Below the pieces are notes generated by a model. The model was not told where the DNA came from. It searched no databases and saw only the letters and a program-made list of their open reading frames with translations. Positions 8,713 through 16,562 of a stretch of DNA of 64,000 nt are shown piece after piece. Both the position numbers and the translations under genes were made by a program. The DNA is from Flavobacterium johnsoniae UW101 (GTDB lineage: Bacteria; Bacteroidota; Bacteroidia; Flavobacteriales; Flavobacteriaceae), in contig NC_009441.1 in NCBI RefSeq assembly GCF_000016645.1, positions 2,914,001-2,978,000 of the forward strand, written 5' to 3'. Within the stretch, counting starts at the first letter, position 1. Each line of letters begins with the position of its first letter.

Positions 8713-9777
8713 ATGAAAAATAACCTTATTGTGTTATCAATATTTCTATTGGTAACAGTAGGAGCATTTGCTCAAAAAGACCAGATAAAAGAAGCCCAGT
8801 CTTTATATGATAAAGGAAAAAACGAAGAGGCATTAGCAGTTTTAAAAAAAACAGAATATTTGATCATAAATGCATCAGATTCAGATAAGTCGGATTTCTT
8901 TTATTTAAAAGGAAACATCTGCAAAGATTTAGCAGCAAAAAATATAGATGCAATAAATAATTTTGCTCAGGCTTCCAGCGCTTATCAGGATGTTCTTCTG
9001 TATGAAAATGATTCCCGTAATTACAAATATGCTTTCAAAGCCAATTTAGCTTTAAAAGGTATGAAATCTACATTAGTAGACGGAGCATTTAGTGATTACA
9101 AAGCAGGAAAGTTTAAAGAAAGCGCAGCTAAAAGTTATGAAGTTTATCTCATAGATAAAAAAGATACTTTGAACCTTTTCAATGCGGCAGGATCTTCATT
9201 AAACGGAAAAGATTATGTTTCTGCAATTAAGTATTATGAAGAGCTTAGAAAGATAAATTATACCGGTAAAGGGATGGTTTATTATGCTATGAATAAAAAA
9301 ACAAAAACAGAAGAAGCTTTTATTTCAAGAAGTGCGCGAGAATCAAATATTCAGGCCGGACTTTATGAAAAACCCAGAGATTTTCTGCCTCCGTCTAAAA
9401 AAGAAGATATTCTTATATCATTAGGATATTGCTACTTAGAAAGAAATGATTATGTCAATGCAGCAAAATATTACGAAAGCGATCTTCAGTTAAATCCAAA
9501 TTGCCTGGATTGCTGTATTAACCTTGCTTATGTAAAAATGCAGTTAAAAAAAGAAATACTGGATCAGATGAATCAATTGGGTAATAGTCCAAAAGAAATG
9601 AAAGAGTATGACAAACTAAGTGCACAAAAAGATGAAATTGTAAAAAGTGCCATTCCTTATCTTAAAAAAGCATTGACAATTGAACCTAAAAATGAAGAAG
9701 CTACAAAAACACTTTTAGGCGTATATCGATCACTTGATATGACAAATGAATACAATGCGTTAAAAAACGGGATGTAA
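8713..9777 (+). CDS. Secreted tetratricopeptide-repeat protein
   Basis: A 354-residue protein with a type I signal peptide (cleavage near Ala20, A-F-A-Q), so probably periplasmic. Repeated helical pairs match TPR units: about residues 22-50 (A-Q-S-L-Y-D-K-G-K-N-E-E-A-L), 155-180, 232-262 (L-G-Y-C-Y-L-E-R-N-D-Y-V-N-A-A-K-Y-Y) and 310-345. TPR proteins are protein-binding scaffolds; no enzyme motif is visible. It stands alone between the sigma-factor unit and the convergent endonuclease gene. The partner is unknown. Known relatives take part in gliding and envelope assembly, but nothing here decides that. Confidence 0.8.
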   Translation: MKNNLIVLSIFLLVTVGAFAQKDQIKEAQSLYDKGKNEEALAVLKKTEYLIINASDSDKSDFFYLKGNICKDLAAKNIDAINNFAQASSAYQDVLLYENDSRNYKYAFKANLALKGMKSTLVDGAFSDYKAGKFKESAAKSYEVYLIDKKDTLNLFNAAGSSLNGKDYVSAIKYYEELRKINYTGKGMVYYAMNKKTKTEEAFISRSARESNIQAGLYEKPRDFLPPSKKEDILISLGYCYLERNDYVNAAKYYESDLQLNPNCLDCCINLAYVKMQLKKEILDQMNQLGNSPKEMKEYDKLSAQKDEIVKSAIPYLKKALTIEPKNEEATKTLLGVYRSLDMTNEYNALKNGM

Positions 9778-9784
9778 AAAAAAC

Positions 9785-9817
9785 AGAAGCTGCTAGACTT
9801 TCTTTTTAGCAGCTTCT
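9785..9817 (-). terminator. Terminator hairpin of the endonuclease III gene
   Basis: Eleven-pair perfect stem (AGAAGCTGCTA / TAGCAGCTTCT) that includes the nth stop codon. Read on the minus strand it is followed by a run of T residues. It separates the convergent TPR and nth genes. Confidence 0.75.
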
Positions 9818-10449
9818 TCTAATATTGATTTTTTGCCGACAGTTCTGGTAATAATATCTTTTTCAAGACTCCATCCACGGGCAGGAGAATATTCTCGGCC
9901 ATACCAAATGATCTGTAAATGCAAATCGTTCCATAAATCTCTTGGGAATAATCGTTTAGCATCTTTTTCAGTCTGAGCTACACTTTTTCCGTTCGACAAA
10001 TTCCATCTGTGCATCAATCTATGAATATGTGTATCTACAGGAAATGCCGGAACGCCAAAAGCCTGAGACATTACAACACTTGCTGTTTTGTGTCCTACAG
10101 CTGGTAATTCTTCAAGCGCTTCAAAACTCTGCGGTACTTCTCCATTATGTTTTTCAATTAATATTTCAGATAAACCATGAATTCCTTTTGATTTCATTGG
10201 CGATAAACCACACGGACGAATAATTTCCTTAATTTCTTCAATCGACATCTTCACCATGTCATACGGGTTATCTGCTTTTGCAAACAAAAGAGGTGTAATC
10301 TGGTTCACACGTACATCTGTGCATTGAGCAGAAAGCAATACGGCAATTAATAAAGTATATGGATCTTTATGGTCAAGCGGAACAGGTATAGTAGGGTAGA
10401 GTTCTTTTAAGGTATTTATAACAAATTGTACGCGGGCTTCTTTATTCAT
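9793..10449 (-). CDS. nth: Endonuclease III-like DNA glycosylase/AP lyase without the C-terminal Fe-S cluster
   Basis: A 218-residue helix-hairpin-helix glycosylase that removes oxidised pyrimidines and nicks abasic sites. Seen: the HhH motif L-P-A-V-G-H-K-T-A with catalytic Lys121, and the V-D-T-H-I-H-R segment with catalytic Asp139. The usual C-x6-C-x2-C-x5-C cluster loop at the C-terminus is absent: after residue 180 the sequence is I-W-Y-G-R-E-Y-S-P-A-R-G-W and contains no cysteine. The only cysteines are Cys43 and Cys80. I recall flavobacterial homologues having the same ending, so this is probably lineage loss and not damage. It is convergent with the TPR gene. Confidence 0.88.
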   Translation of the reverse strand: MNKEARVQFVINTLKELYPTIPVPLDHKDPYTLLIAVLLSAQCTDVRVNQITPLLFAKADNPYDMVKMSIEEIKEIIRPCGLSPMKSKGIHGLSEILIEKHNGEVPQSFEALEELPAVGHKTASVVMSQAFGVPAFPVDTHIHRLMHRWNLSNGKSVAQTEKDAKRLFPRDLWNDLHLQIIWYGREYSPARGWSLEKDIITRTVGKKSILEEAAKKKV

Positions 10450-10516
10450 TTCCGTAATTTTAAAGTCGTAAAAGTAATATAAATTTTACTTGAGCAGTTT
10501 AGTAATAATATAAAAT

Positions 10517-11071
10517 ATGGGTAATTTACAATGGGTAGATTCATCAGGAGGTCCTCTTGTTCTTATTTCTGATAAATCAGCAGAATTTTGGAGTGGAATA
10601 TTAAAACGAAGCGCATATTTAGCAAAAATTAAAGAAGATGTAGAAGATTTTTTAGATCCAAATGAAACTGATTACGGAAAGGCTTGTATGATTAATAATT
10701 ATTTAGGACTTGTTAAAGTTCAAAATGAAGATGTATTAGTAATTGCAGATGAACCTTTATCAACATCATTCTTTTTTGTGTCTGAAAAACCTGTTTTAGC
10801 AAGATGGATTTATGGAGAAGATAAAGCTTCGGTTAATTATTTTTTATTGAATATTGAATTGGATTTGATTGAAAATTGGCATTTTGAATTTATAATTGAT
10901 TTTTTTTCGGATAAACAATTTTTGTTTGATTCAGTTAATTCGTTCGATAAGAAAATAAAACAATATTTGGAAATAAATATTAAAAAGGGATGTTATAAAA
11001 TATTTACGTCTTTGTTTGAACCTGATGACAAAACAAAACTAGTATTACATAAATTTGAAATCGAAAGTTAA
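10517..11071 (+). CDS. Imm21-like immunity protein, apparently orphan
   Basis: A 184-residue cytoplasmic protein. The opening L-Q-W-V-D-S-S-G-G-P-L, the T-D-Y-G-K-A-C stretch (about 51-57) and the D-E-P-L-S-T motif (about 79-84) match my memory of the Imm21 family of polymorphic-toxin immunity proteins. In known systems such proteins neutralise a cognate toxin domain encoded next door. Here the neighbours are nth and bcp and there is no toxin or Rhs/T6SS/T7SS gene, so it would be an orphan protecting against toxins of other strains. The C-terminal half is very AT-rich with many Phe, Lys and Asn, compatible with accessory origin. Not verified by profile search. Confidence 0.65.
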   Translation: MGNLQWVDSSGGPLVLISDKSAEFWSGILKRSAYLAKIKEDVEDFLDPNETDYGKACMINNYLGLVKVQNEDVLVIADEPLSTSFFFVSEKPVLARWIYGEDKASVNYFLLNIELDLIENWHFEFIIDFFSDKQFLFDSVNSFDKKIKQYLEINIKKGCYKIFTSLFEPDDKTKLVLHKFEIES

Positions 11072-11111
11072 TAAAACCTAAAATCAACAATCTAAAACCT
11101 AAAATAAAAAT

Positions 11112-11564
11112 ATGACAACATTAAAAGCCGGAGATAAAGCACCAAACTTTTCAGGAACAGATCAAGACGGAAAAACACATAAACTAGCAGATTATGCTGG
11201 AAAAAAACTTGTAGTATTTTTTTATCCAAAAGCAAGCACACCCGGATGTACAGCCGAAGCCTGCGATTTGAGAGATAACTTTGAGCGCTTTAAAGCAAAT
11301 AATTACGAACTTTTGGGAGTAAGTGCAGACAGCCAGAAAGCACAGTCAAAATTTAAAGACAAATATGAATTTCCTTTTCCATTAATTGCAGATGAAGATA
11401 AAGCTGTTATTAATGCTTTTGGAGTTTGGGGACCAAAGAAGTTTATGGGAAAAGAATACGACGGAATTCACAGAACTACTTTTGTAATCGATGAAAAAGG
11501 AATCATCGAAGAAGTAATTGAAAAAGTAAAAACAAAAGAACACGCTTCGCAGATTTTGAAATAG
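11112..11564 (+). CDS. bcp: Thioredoxin-dependent thiol peroxidase (BCP/PrxQ-type peroxiredoxin)
   Basis: A 150-residue cytoplasmic peroxiredoxin reducing hydrogen peroxide and organic hydroperoxides with thioredoxin. The active site P-K-A-S-T-P-G-C-T-A-E-A-C-D-L-R carries the peroxidatic Cys46 and, five residues on, the resolving Cys51, diagnostic of the BCP/PrxQ class. The F-Y-P-K-A strand and R-T-T-F-V-I-D near residue 118 are as expected. Full length for the family. It lies 40 bases behind the Imm21-like gene but has its own conserved role; co-transcription is possible and not functionally meaningful. Confidence 0.95.
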   Translation: MTTLKAGDKAPNFSGTDQDGKTHKLADYAGKKLVVFFYPKASTPGCTAEACDLRDNFERFKANNYELLGVSADSQKAQSKFKDKYEFPFPLIADEDKAVINAFGVWGPKKFMGKEYDGIHRTTFVIDEKGIIEEVIEKVKTKEHASQILK

Positions 11565-11572
11565 AGTTTTTT

Positions 11573-11800
11573 TGTTTCAAGTTTCATGTTTCAAGTTGTT
11601 TTACTTAACGCTTAGTTTTACCGCAAAGCACGCTAAGTTTTTTTGCTTGAGCTTGAGCTGAAACCCGCAAAGTTCGCAAAGCTAAATCTGTATAAAGCTT
11701 TGCGAACTTTGCGCATTTATTAAGTTTGGCCCATAAAAAAACTTAGCGTGCTTTGCGGTAAAAAAATACCCGCTCCAACAATAACTTGAAACTTGAAACA
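11573..11800. repeat. Nested perfect inverted repeats (three concentric arms)
   Basis: The middle arms are a 26-base perfect inverted repeat (11619-11644 with 11735-11760, core TACCGCAAAGCACGCTAAG plus seven T). The inner arms are an 18-base perfect repeat (11666-11683 with 11696-11713, CGCAAAGTTCGCAAAGCT). The outer arms are TTTCAAG / CTTGAAA copies at about 11573-11597 and 11783-11800. The whole could fold into one very long hairpin. Related half-arms occur at 62511-62632. Confidence 0.85.
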
Positions 11801-11831
11801 AAAAAAAAGTCCCAATAAAGGGACTTTTTTT
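11801..11831. terminator. Bidirectional terminator between bcp and the 486-residue gene
   Basis: Stem GTCCC (11809-11813) / GGGAC (11820-11824), flanked by an A-run before and a T-run after, so it can act on both converging transcripts. Confidence 0.75.
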
Positions 11832-11832
11832 A

Positions 11833-13293
11833 TTACGTATTTTGTTCTAATTCTTTCTGAGGATGATATCCAAAAAGATGATGTTCTTTTATAATCTCTG
11901 AAATACCGGTTGGAAGCATAGGTTCCCAGCCTTTTTTACCCTGATTGATCATTTTTAGAACTTCACGAGAGAATACTGATAAATTATCCGGATCGTAATC
12001 TTCAATATCAACAACTTTTCCGTTAAACTTAAAGAACTTGTAAAGTTCTTTCATTCTTGGATGTACTTTTAAGTTGTTTGAATTCATCAATACACCATCT
12101 TCATCTAACATTGGATATAAGAATACTTTCATATCACGATAGAATAATTTTCCAAACGCTTCAAGAATTCCTCCGCTCAAATGACGATAGTATTTCTCGT
12201 CAAAAATATCAACAAGGTTGTTTACACCCATTGCCAGACCCATACGGGCTTTAGTATAATTAGCGAAATATTCTACTACTTTATAATACTCCTGGAAATT
12301 CGAGATCATAACTGTTTGTCCTAATGAACAAAGCAGTTCGGCTCTATCCATAAAATCACGTTCGTCAATCTCACCATCAGAACGTAAATTTGAAAGCGTG
12401 ATTTCAAAAACAACAAGAGTGTTATTTTTTTCTACTTTATTTTCTTTAAGGAACATCTCTAATGATTTCTCATACATGTCCATGTTTACTTTCGTAACCG
12501 GGCGGAAACTTCCTCTTAAAGCTAAAAGGTTCTTTTTGTAAAGAATAGCAGCAGGCAGAATATTTTTTCCCTCAGGGTTAAACATCACCGCGTCAGTCAT
12601 TCCGTTTTTAACCAGTTGTAAACTCATCAAACGATTATCAACATCAGCAAAACGAGGTCCGGAGAAGTTAATAGTGTCAATTTCTAACTGATCTTTGTCT
12701 AAGTGATCGTATAAGTAACGAAGTAATCGTTTTGGATCGTTGTATTTGTAAAAAGCACCGTAAATTAAGTTTACACCTAAAATTCCAAGTGTTTCTTGTT
12801 GTAGTCTTGCATCAGTCTCTTTAAAACGAATATGAAGAATAATTTCGTTGTAAGCTTCGTCTGGTTCAATTTGGTATCGAATTCCAACCCATCCGTGACC
12901 TTTAAATTGTTTAGCAAAATCTATTGTAGCAACCGTATTGGCGTAACTGAAAAAAAGTTTGGTTGGATGTTTTTCGCGGCTTAAACGCTCTTCAATGATC
13001 TGTCCTTCATGGGTAAGCATTTTTTTTAAACGCTCTTCAGTAACATATCTTCCGTCGTTTTCAGCACCATAAACGGCGTCGCTAAAATCTTTGTCATAGG
13101 CAGACATCGCTTTTGCAATAGTTCCTGATGAACCTCCGGATCTGAAAAAATGTCTAACTGTCTCTTGTCCAGCTCCAATTTCAGCAAATGTTCCGTAAAT
13201 ATTCTCGTTTAAATTAATGCGTAATGCTTTGTCTTTTATAGAAGGAATCTGTTCGATGACTTTGTCACCTTTGAGTTTTATTTCTGTACCCAT
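11833..13293 (-). CDS. Conserved 486-residue cytoplasmic protein of unknown function
   Basis: A long soluble protein without signal peptide or membrane segments. Notable stretches: R-I-N-L-N-E-N-I-Y-G-T-F-A-E-I-G-A-G-Q-E-T-V-R-H-F-F-like N-terminus (residues 24-50), L-F-F-S-Y-A-N-T-V near 118, and a G-H-G-W-V-G-I-R-Y segment near 130. I recall close homologues through the Flavobacteriia, some with automatic nucleotide-metabolism or TonB-receptor names. I see no adenylyltransferase HxGH motif or barrel sequence to support either. It is divergent from the metallo-hydrolase gene at 13383, with 89 bases between starts. Function not assigned. Confidence 0.8.
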   Translation of the reverse strand: MGTEIKLKGDKVIEQIPSIKDKALRINLNENIYGTFAEIGAGQETVRHFFRSGGSSGTIAKAMSAYDKDFSDAVYGAENDGRYVTEERLKKMLTHEGQIIEERLSREKHPTKLFFSYANTVATIDFAKQFKGHGWVGIRYQIEPDEAYNEIILHIRFKETDARLQQETLGILGVNLIYGAFYKYNDPKRLLRYLYDHLDKDQLEIDTINFSGPRFADVDNRLMSLQLVKNGMTDAVMFNPEGKNILPAAILYKKNLLALRGSFRPVTKVNMDMYEKSLEMFLKENKVEKNNTLVVFEITLSNLRSDGEIDERDFMDRAELLCSLGQTVMISNFQEYYKVVEYFANYTKARMGLAMGVNNLVDIFDEKYYRHLSGGILEAFGKLFYRDMKVFLYPMLDEDGVLMNSNNLKVHPRMKELYKFFKFNGKVVDIEDYDPDNLSVFSREVLKMINQGKKGWEPMLPTGISEIIKEHHLFGYHPQKELEQNT

Positions 13294-13382
13294 TTTATTT
13301 TAAATAGATTTGTTACAAAGTTAGTAAATTAGGCTTTTAATGAAAGGAAATAATCCTATTTTTGTAAAAAAAATAAGTTCAA

Positions 13383-14147
13383 TTGAAGGTCTATTTTTTA
13401 GGTACTGGTACTTCTCAAGGCATTCCTATCATCGGAATCGATCATCCTGTTTGTAAAAGCACTGATGCTAAGGACAAAAGACTCCGTGTATCCATCTGGA
13501 TTACATGGGAGGAGCATTCGTATGTAATCGATTGCGGTCCCGATTTCAGGCAGCAAATGCTTTCATGCGGATGCCGTAAACTCGATGCTATTTTGTTTAC
13601 TCACGAACATTCTGATCATACGGCTGGTTTAGATGATATACGTCCGTTTAATTTCCGTCAGGGAGAAATTCCAATTTACGGACATAAACGCGTTCTCGAT
13701 AATTTAAGACGTCGTTTTGATTATGTTTTTGAAACCGTAAATAAATATCCCGGAGCACCGAGCGTAAAAACTATTGAAGTAAAAAACAATGAACCTTTTG
13801 CCGTTGGAGATAAAACAGCGATCCCAATAAACGCGATGCATGGTGATTTACAGGTTTTTGGATACCGCATTCAGGATTTTGCGTATTTAACTGATGTAAA
13901 AACGATTGAACAAGCTGAAATAGATAAACTAAAAGGTTTAAAAGTTTTAGTGGTAAATGCCTTGCGTGTAGAACCTCATGACACTCACTTTAACCTTCAG
14001 GAAGCACTGGATTTTATTAATTTGGTAAAACCAGAAAAAGCGTATTTAACACATATCAGCCACGTATTAGGTTTTCATGAAGAAGTGCAGAAACAACTTC
14101 CGGAAAATGTTTTTCTGGCTTACGATAATTTAGAAATTACAATTTAA
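13383..14147 (+). CDS. MBL-fold metallo-hydrolase, PhnP/phosphodiesterase-like
   Basis: A 254-residue metallo-beta-lactamase-fold enzyme. It begins V-Y-F-L-G-T-G-T-S-Q-G-I-P and carries the metal-binding H-E-H-S-D-H motif (His74, His76, Asp78, His79) and a later H-x-x-H region near residue 225. This is the PhnP-like subgroup, which hydrolyses cyclic phosphates or nucleic-acid-type phosphodiesters; the actual substrate is unknown. The start is TTG at 13383: an in-frame TAA at 13374-13376 excludes any upstream ATG, and the family fold begins at once. It is followed 13 bases later by a small membrane-anchored protein gene. Confidence 0.88.
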   Translation: MKVYFLGTGTSQGIPIIGIDHPVCKSTDAKDKRLRVSIWITWEEHSYVIDCGPDFRQQMLSCGCRKLDAILFTHEHSDHTAGLDDIRPFNFRQGEIPIYGHKRVLDNLRRRFDYVFETVNKYPGAPSVKTIEVKNNEPFAVGDKTAIPINAMHGDLQVFGYRIQDFAYLTDVKTIEQAEIDKLKGLKVLVVNALRVEPHDTHFNLQEALDFINLVKPEKAYLTHISHVLGFHEEVQKQLPENVFLAYDNLEITI

Positions 14148-14160
14148 TTATACCACAAAA

Positions 14161-14664
14161 ATGAAAAAATCCTTAATGCTTTACCTTTTTATCCTTGCGA
14201 TATTAATGAATGTTTTTACATACATGTTTTATAGCCGCGAAGTTAAATTTGGTGAAGAAAGATATGAGAAAACAACTAAAAAGCTAAGAGACAGCATAAA
14301 TTTGGTTTCAGCTAAATTAGCCGAAGCAGATTATTTTTCTTTGGAACATAACGAAAATGCACAAAACTATTTTGATAACAGTGCATCTGGAGGAAAAGTA
14401 ATTTTATTTGAAAAACTGATTCCGGTTGTAACAGAGAAATTATTAGATTTTAATGCAAATCCAAAAGGGAATCCATATACAGGACAAGACCAAATTGGAC
14501 CAAATAAATTTATCATTAACAAAGTGAAACTTTTAAACCACCGTTGGATCATTGCAGATTACAGTAACGGAGAATTATGGGGAGAAGTCTTGTTAAAATA
14601 TTTTGTTGATAATGATGATAACATTACCTTTGAAGTAAATCAAACTTGGTTATATCAAAAATAG
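14161..14664 (+). CDS. Membrane-anchored hypothetical protein
   Basis: 167 residues. A single N-terminal hydrophobic segment (about 5-25) acts as anchor or uncleaved signal. A coiled, charged stretch follows (about 30-62, K-F-G-E-E-R-Y-E-K-T-T-K-K-L-R-D), then a globular C-terminal half (N-K-F-I-I-N-K-V-K-L-L-N-H-R-W-I-I-A-D-Y). No family recognised. It directly follows the metallo-hydrolase gene and shares its transcript end. Its stop codon lies in the terminator stem. Confidence 0.75.
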   Translation: MKKSLMLYLFILAILMNVFTYMFYSREVKFGEERYEKTTKKLRDSINLVSAKLAEADYFSLEHNENAQNYFDNSASGGKVILFEKLIPVVTEKLLDFNANPKGNPYTGQDQIGPNKFIINKVKLLNHRWIIADYSNGELWGEVLLKYFVDNDDNITFEVNQTWLYQK

Positions 14665-14688
14665 GATTTTTTAATCCTATTTTTTTTT
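14660..14688 (+). terminator. Intrinsic terminator
   Basis: Stem AATAGGATT / AATCCTATT with a four-T loop, followed by a run of eight T. It overlaps the stop codon of the preceding gene. Confidence 0.85.
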
Positions 14689-14711
14689 GACCCAATAAAA
14701 TAGATAGGATT

Positions 14712-15134
14712 ATGAAAAAGATGTTTTTGTTAACGATTATTGCAATTGCGGGATTTTCTTGTGCTAAAAAAGTTTCTCAGGAAAATACTGTTGTAAAAGA
14801 ACCGCAGGAAAAGAAATTAGTTGGAGGAGATTCTGATGAACACGGATGTAAAGGTTCAGCCGGCTATACCTGGTCAACGCTTAAAAAAGAATGTGTTAGA
14901 GTTTTTGAAGGAACAAAACTGTCGCATTACGATGATGGTAAAACCTATACTACAGTTTCTTACGTAATCTTCGAAGGAAATAAAGCCGAACTTTTCTTAG
15001 ATACTCAAAAAGAATCAATCATTTTAGAAAGAAAATCAGAAGGAGATTCGTGGATTAATGGCGATTGGCAGTTAATTCCGTGGAAAGGATATGTTTTGAA
15101 GAAATCAGGGAAAATTCTTTATACTGGGAAATAA
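14712..15134 (+). CDS. Small lipoprotein of unknown function
   Basis: 140 residues with an SPII signal (lipobox G-F-S-C, Cys17). The mature part has a short motif H-G-C-K-G-S-A-G-Y-T-W-S-T-L-K-K-E-C-V-R near residues 44-63, with two cysteines able to form a disulphide. That segment looks like a small domain found in several flavobacterial lipoproteins, but I cannot name it. Monocistronic, between two hairpins. Confidence 0.7.
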   Translation: MKKMFLLTIIAIAGFSCAKKVSQENTVVKEPQEKKLVGGDSDEHGCKGSAGYTWSTLKKECVRVFEGTKLSHYDDGKTYTTVSYVIFEGNKAELFLDTQKESIILERKSEGDSWINGDWQLIPWKGYVLKKSGKILYTGK

Positions 15135-15141
15135 AGTTTAC

Positions 15142-15191
15142 AGTCGCAGTTTTTAGTCTCAGTTGTTGGGCTGAAAACTGCGACTTTTTTT
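15142..15191 (+). terminator. Long-stem terminator
   Basis: Perfect 12-base arms AGTCGCAGTTTT (15142-15153) and AAAACTGCGACT (15174-15185), followed by six T. The same CAGTCGCAGTCTCA-type sequence recurs at 17247-17260 and a related one at 32731-32771. Confidence 0.8.
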
Positions 15192-15192
15192 G

Positions 15193-15826
15193 CTATAATT
15201 TATTTATTATTCGATCAAAAAAGTCATCTCTTTCAGAAACGATTCCTAAGTGTTTATGATAACGCAATCCAGAAGTTTCAGCCTGTGCATTTTCATTTGC
15301 TAACAGAGCATATCCTTTTGCAGTTTGAATGTTGGAATTATAATAATTTAGAATTGCCAGCATCGAAAAAACTTTATACTTATCAATAGGAAATAATAAA
15401 CCAGATATTTTCTCTTCTAATATCTTTTCTACATTTAAATATTCATTAGTTAATTTATTTTTGATAATTAACTCAGAATAAATTATATCGGAATTTGTTT
15501 TTACGTTTGGGTAAACCTTTTCAAAATCAATTGCTTTTCTATAATATTCGATTGCTTTTTCTAAATTTTTTTCAAGTAAAAAAATATCTCCAAAAGTTTT
15601 ATAAACAGAACTTTTCTCCAAATTATTGTCAGGATAGTCATCAAGAACTTTTTGAAGTAATTCTTTTGCAATTTTTAAAAGTTTATTGTCTTTAGTGTAC
15701 AATAATTCAATAGCCTGAATTTTTAGATATTGCGCACGTCCATCTTTTCTTGCACGTGCAAGTTTAGTAAAGAAATGTTCTTCATCATCTTTCGCCCATG
15801 TTTTTTTTTCTAAACCAATCTGACAT
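15193..15826 (-). pseudogene. TPR-like protein gene disrupted (or phase-switched) at a 9-base homopolymer
   Basis: The in-frame part visible from 15702 downwards has no ATG of its own. The coding signal continues upstream to a good ATG at 15826 (M-S-D-W-F-R-K-K), but in another frame. The frame change falls in a run of nine A (nine T on the plus strand, 15801-15809). Removing one base joins M-S-D-W-F-R-K-K to T-W-A-K-D-D-E-E-H-F-F and restores a 210-residue protein with helical TPR-like repeats (E-K-A-I-E-Y-Y-R-K-A-I near the middle). As given, translation from 15826 stops after 13 codons. It may be a sequencing error, a recent pseudogene or slippage-controlled expression. It lies 30 bases behind a HEAT-like gene. 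Confidence 0.65.
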
Positions 15827-15856
15827 ATTTACTTTTTTTAATTTGACTAAAGTCTT

Positions 15857-16456
15857 TTATTTATTATCAAAAAAGGCAGTCAATGATTTTGAAGTTTCCT
15901 CAGGTTGTTTCAATTGTATAAATTCTCCATTTTCATCTATTGTAAAAATTCCTTTAAACACTTCCGGCATTACTTCATATTGTTCATTTACCTGATCTAG
16001 AGTTACTTTGAAACAATTGTATTTATATTTATCAGCGAGGTATGGTAAAGCATTTTTTCCTCTTAATAGCTCATATTCCTGATAATTATAAGGCGTAGTT
16101 ACCTGTATTTTTTTTAATATTTCATTAAATTTTATCAGAAGCTTTTCTATCTCTTTTTCAGATATAAATTTTGCAAGCCCGCGAAGAGCGTATATCTTCA
16201 TGTCCAGATATTTTTCTTTTTTATAAGCATTATTAAAGAAATCTTTTAATTCTGGAAAATCGCAGTCATATAATAATTTTAATATTTTATTTCTTATATC
16301 AAGATGTTTTGTAGTAGAATAAATTCTTATTAGATGACTAATATTGTTTTTATCAATCAAATTCTTATCTAAAAAAAATAAAGCTTTTCTAAAATCAGGT
16401 TTATTTTCTTTGATTTTTTCATCAGTTAATATTTCAGGAAATTTGCTCATAGCCAT
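15857..16456 (-). CDS. HEAT-like helical repeat protein, function unknown
   Basis: 199 residues, Lys- and Leu-rich, cytoplasmic. Helical repeats (I-R-I-Y-S-T-T-K-H-L-D-I-R-N-K-I-L-K, then L-D-M-K-I-Y-A-L-R-G-L-A-K-F, about residues 40-100) resemble HEAT/ARM units. The C-terminal third has A-L-P-Y-L-A-D-K-Y and Y-E-V-M-P-E-V-F-K-G-I-F-T-I. A second ATG at 16450 is an equal start candidate. It probably forms a two-gene unit with the disrupted TPR gene. Immunity-type proteins are sometimes built this way, but no toxin is nearby, so no role is assigned. Confidence 0.7.
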   Translation of the reverse strand: MAMSKFPEILTDEKIKENKPDFRKALFFLDKNLIDKNNISHLIRIYSTTKHLDIRNKILKLLYDCDFPELKDFFNNAYKKEKYLDMKIYALRGLAKFISEKEIEKLLIKFNEILKKIQVTTPYNYQEYELLRGKNALPYLADKYKYNCFKVTLDQVNEQYEVMPEVFKGIFTIDENGEFIQLKQPEETSKSLTAFFDNK

Positions 16457-16562
16457 TTAAATTTATTGTAAACTCAATACAAATGAGTCAACTTTTTGGC
16501 TTCAAAGTTAAAACTTAAAAATGAAAAATTAAATTAAAATGAAAGATATTTCCTTCAATGAA

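Noticed and set aside
15193..16456. One long gene spanning the TPR and HEAT-like frames
   Set aside because: The HEAT-like gene has a proper stop at 15857 and 30 bases of spacer precede an ATG at 15826, so they are separate genes.
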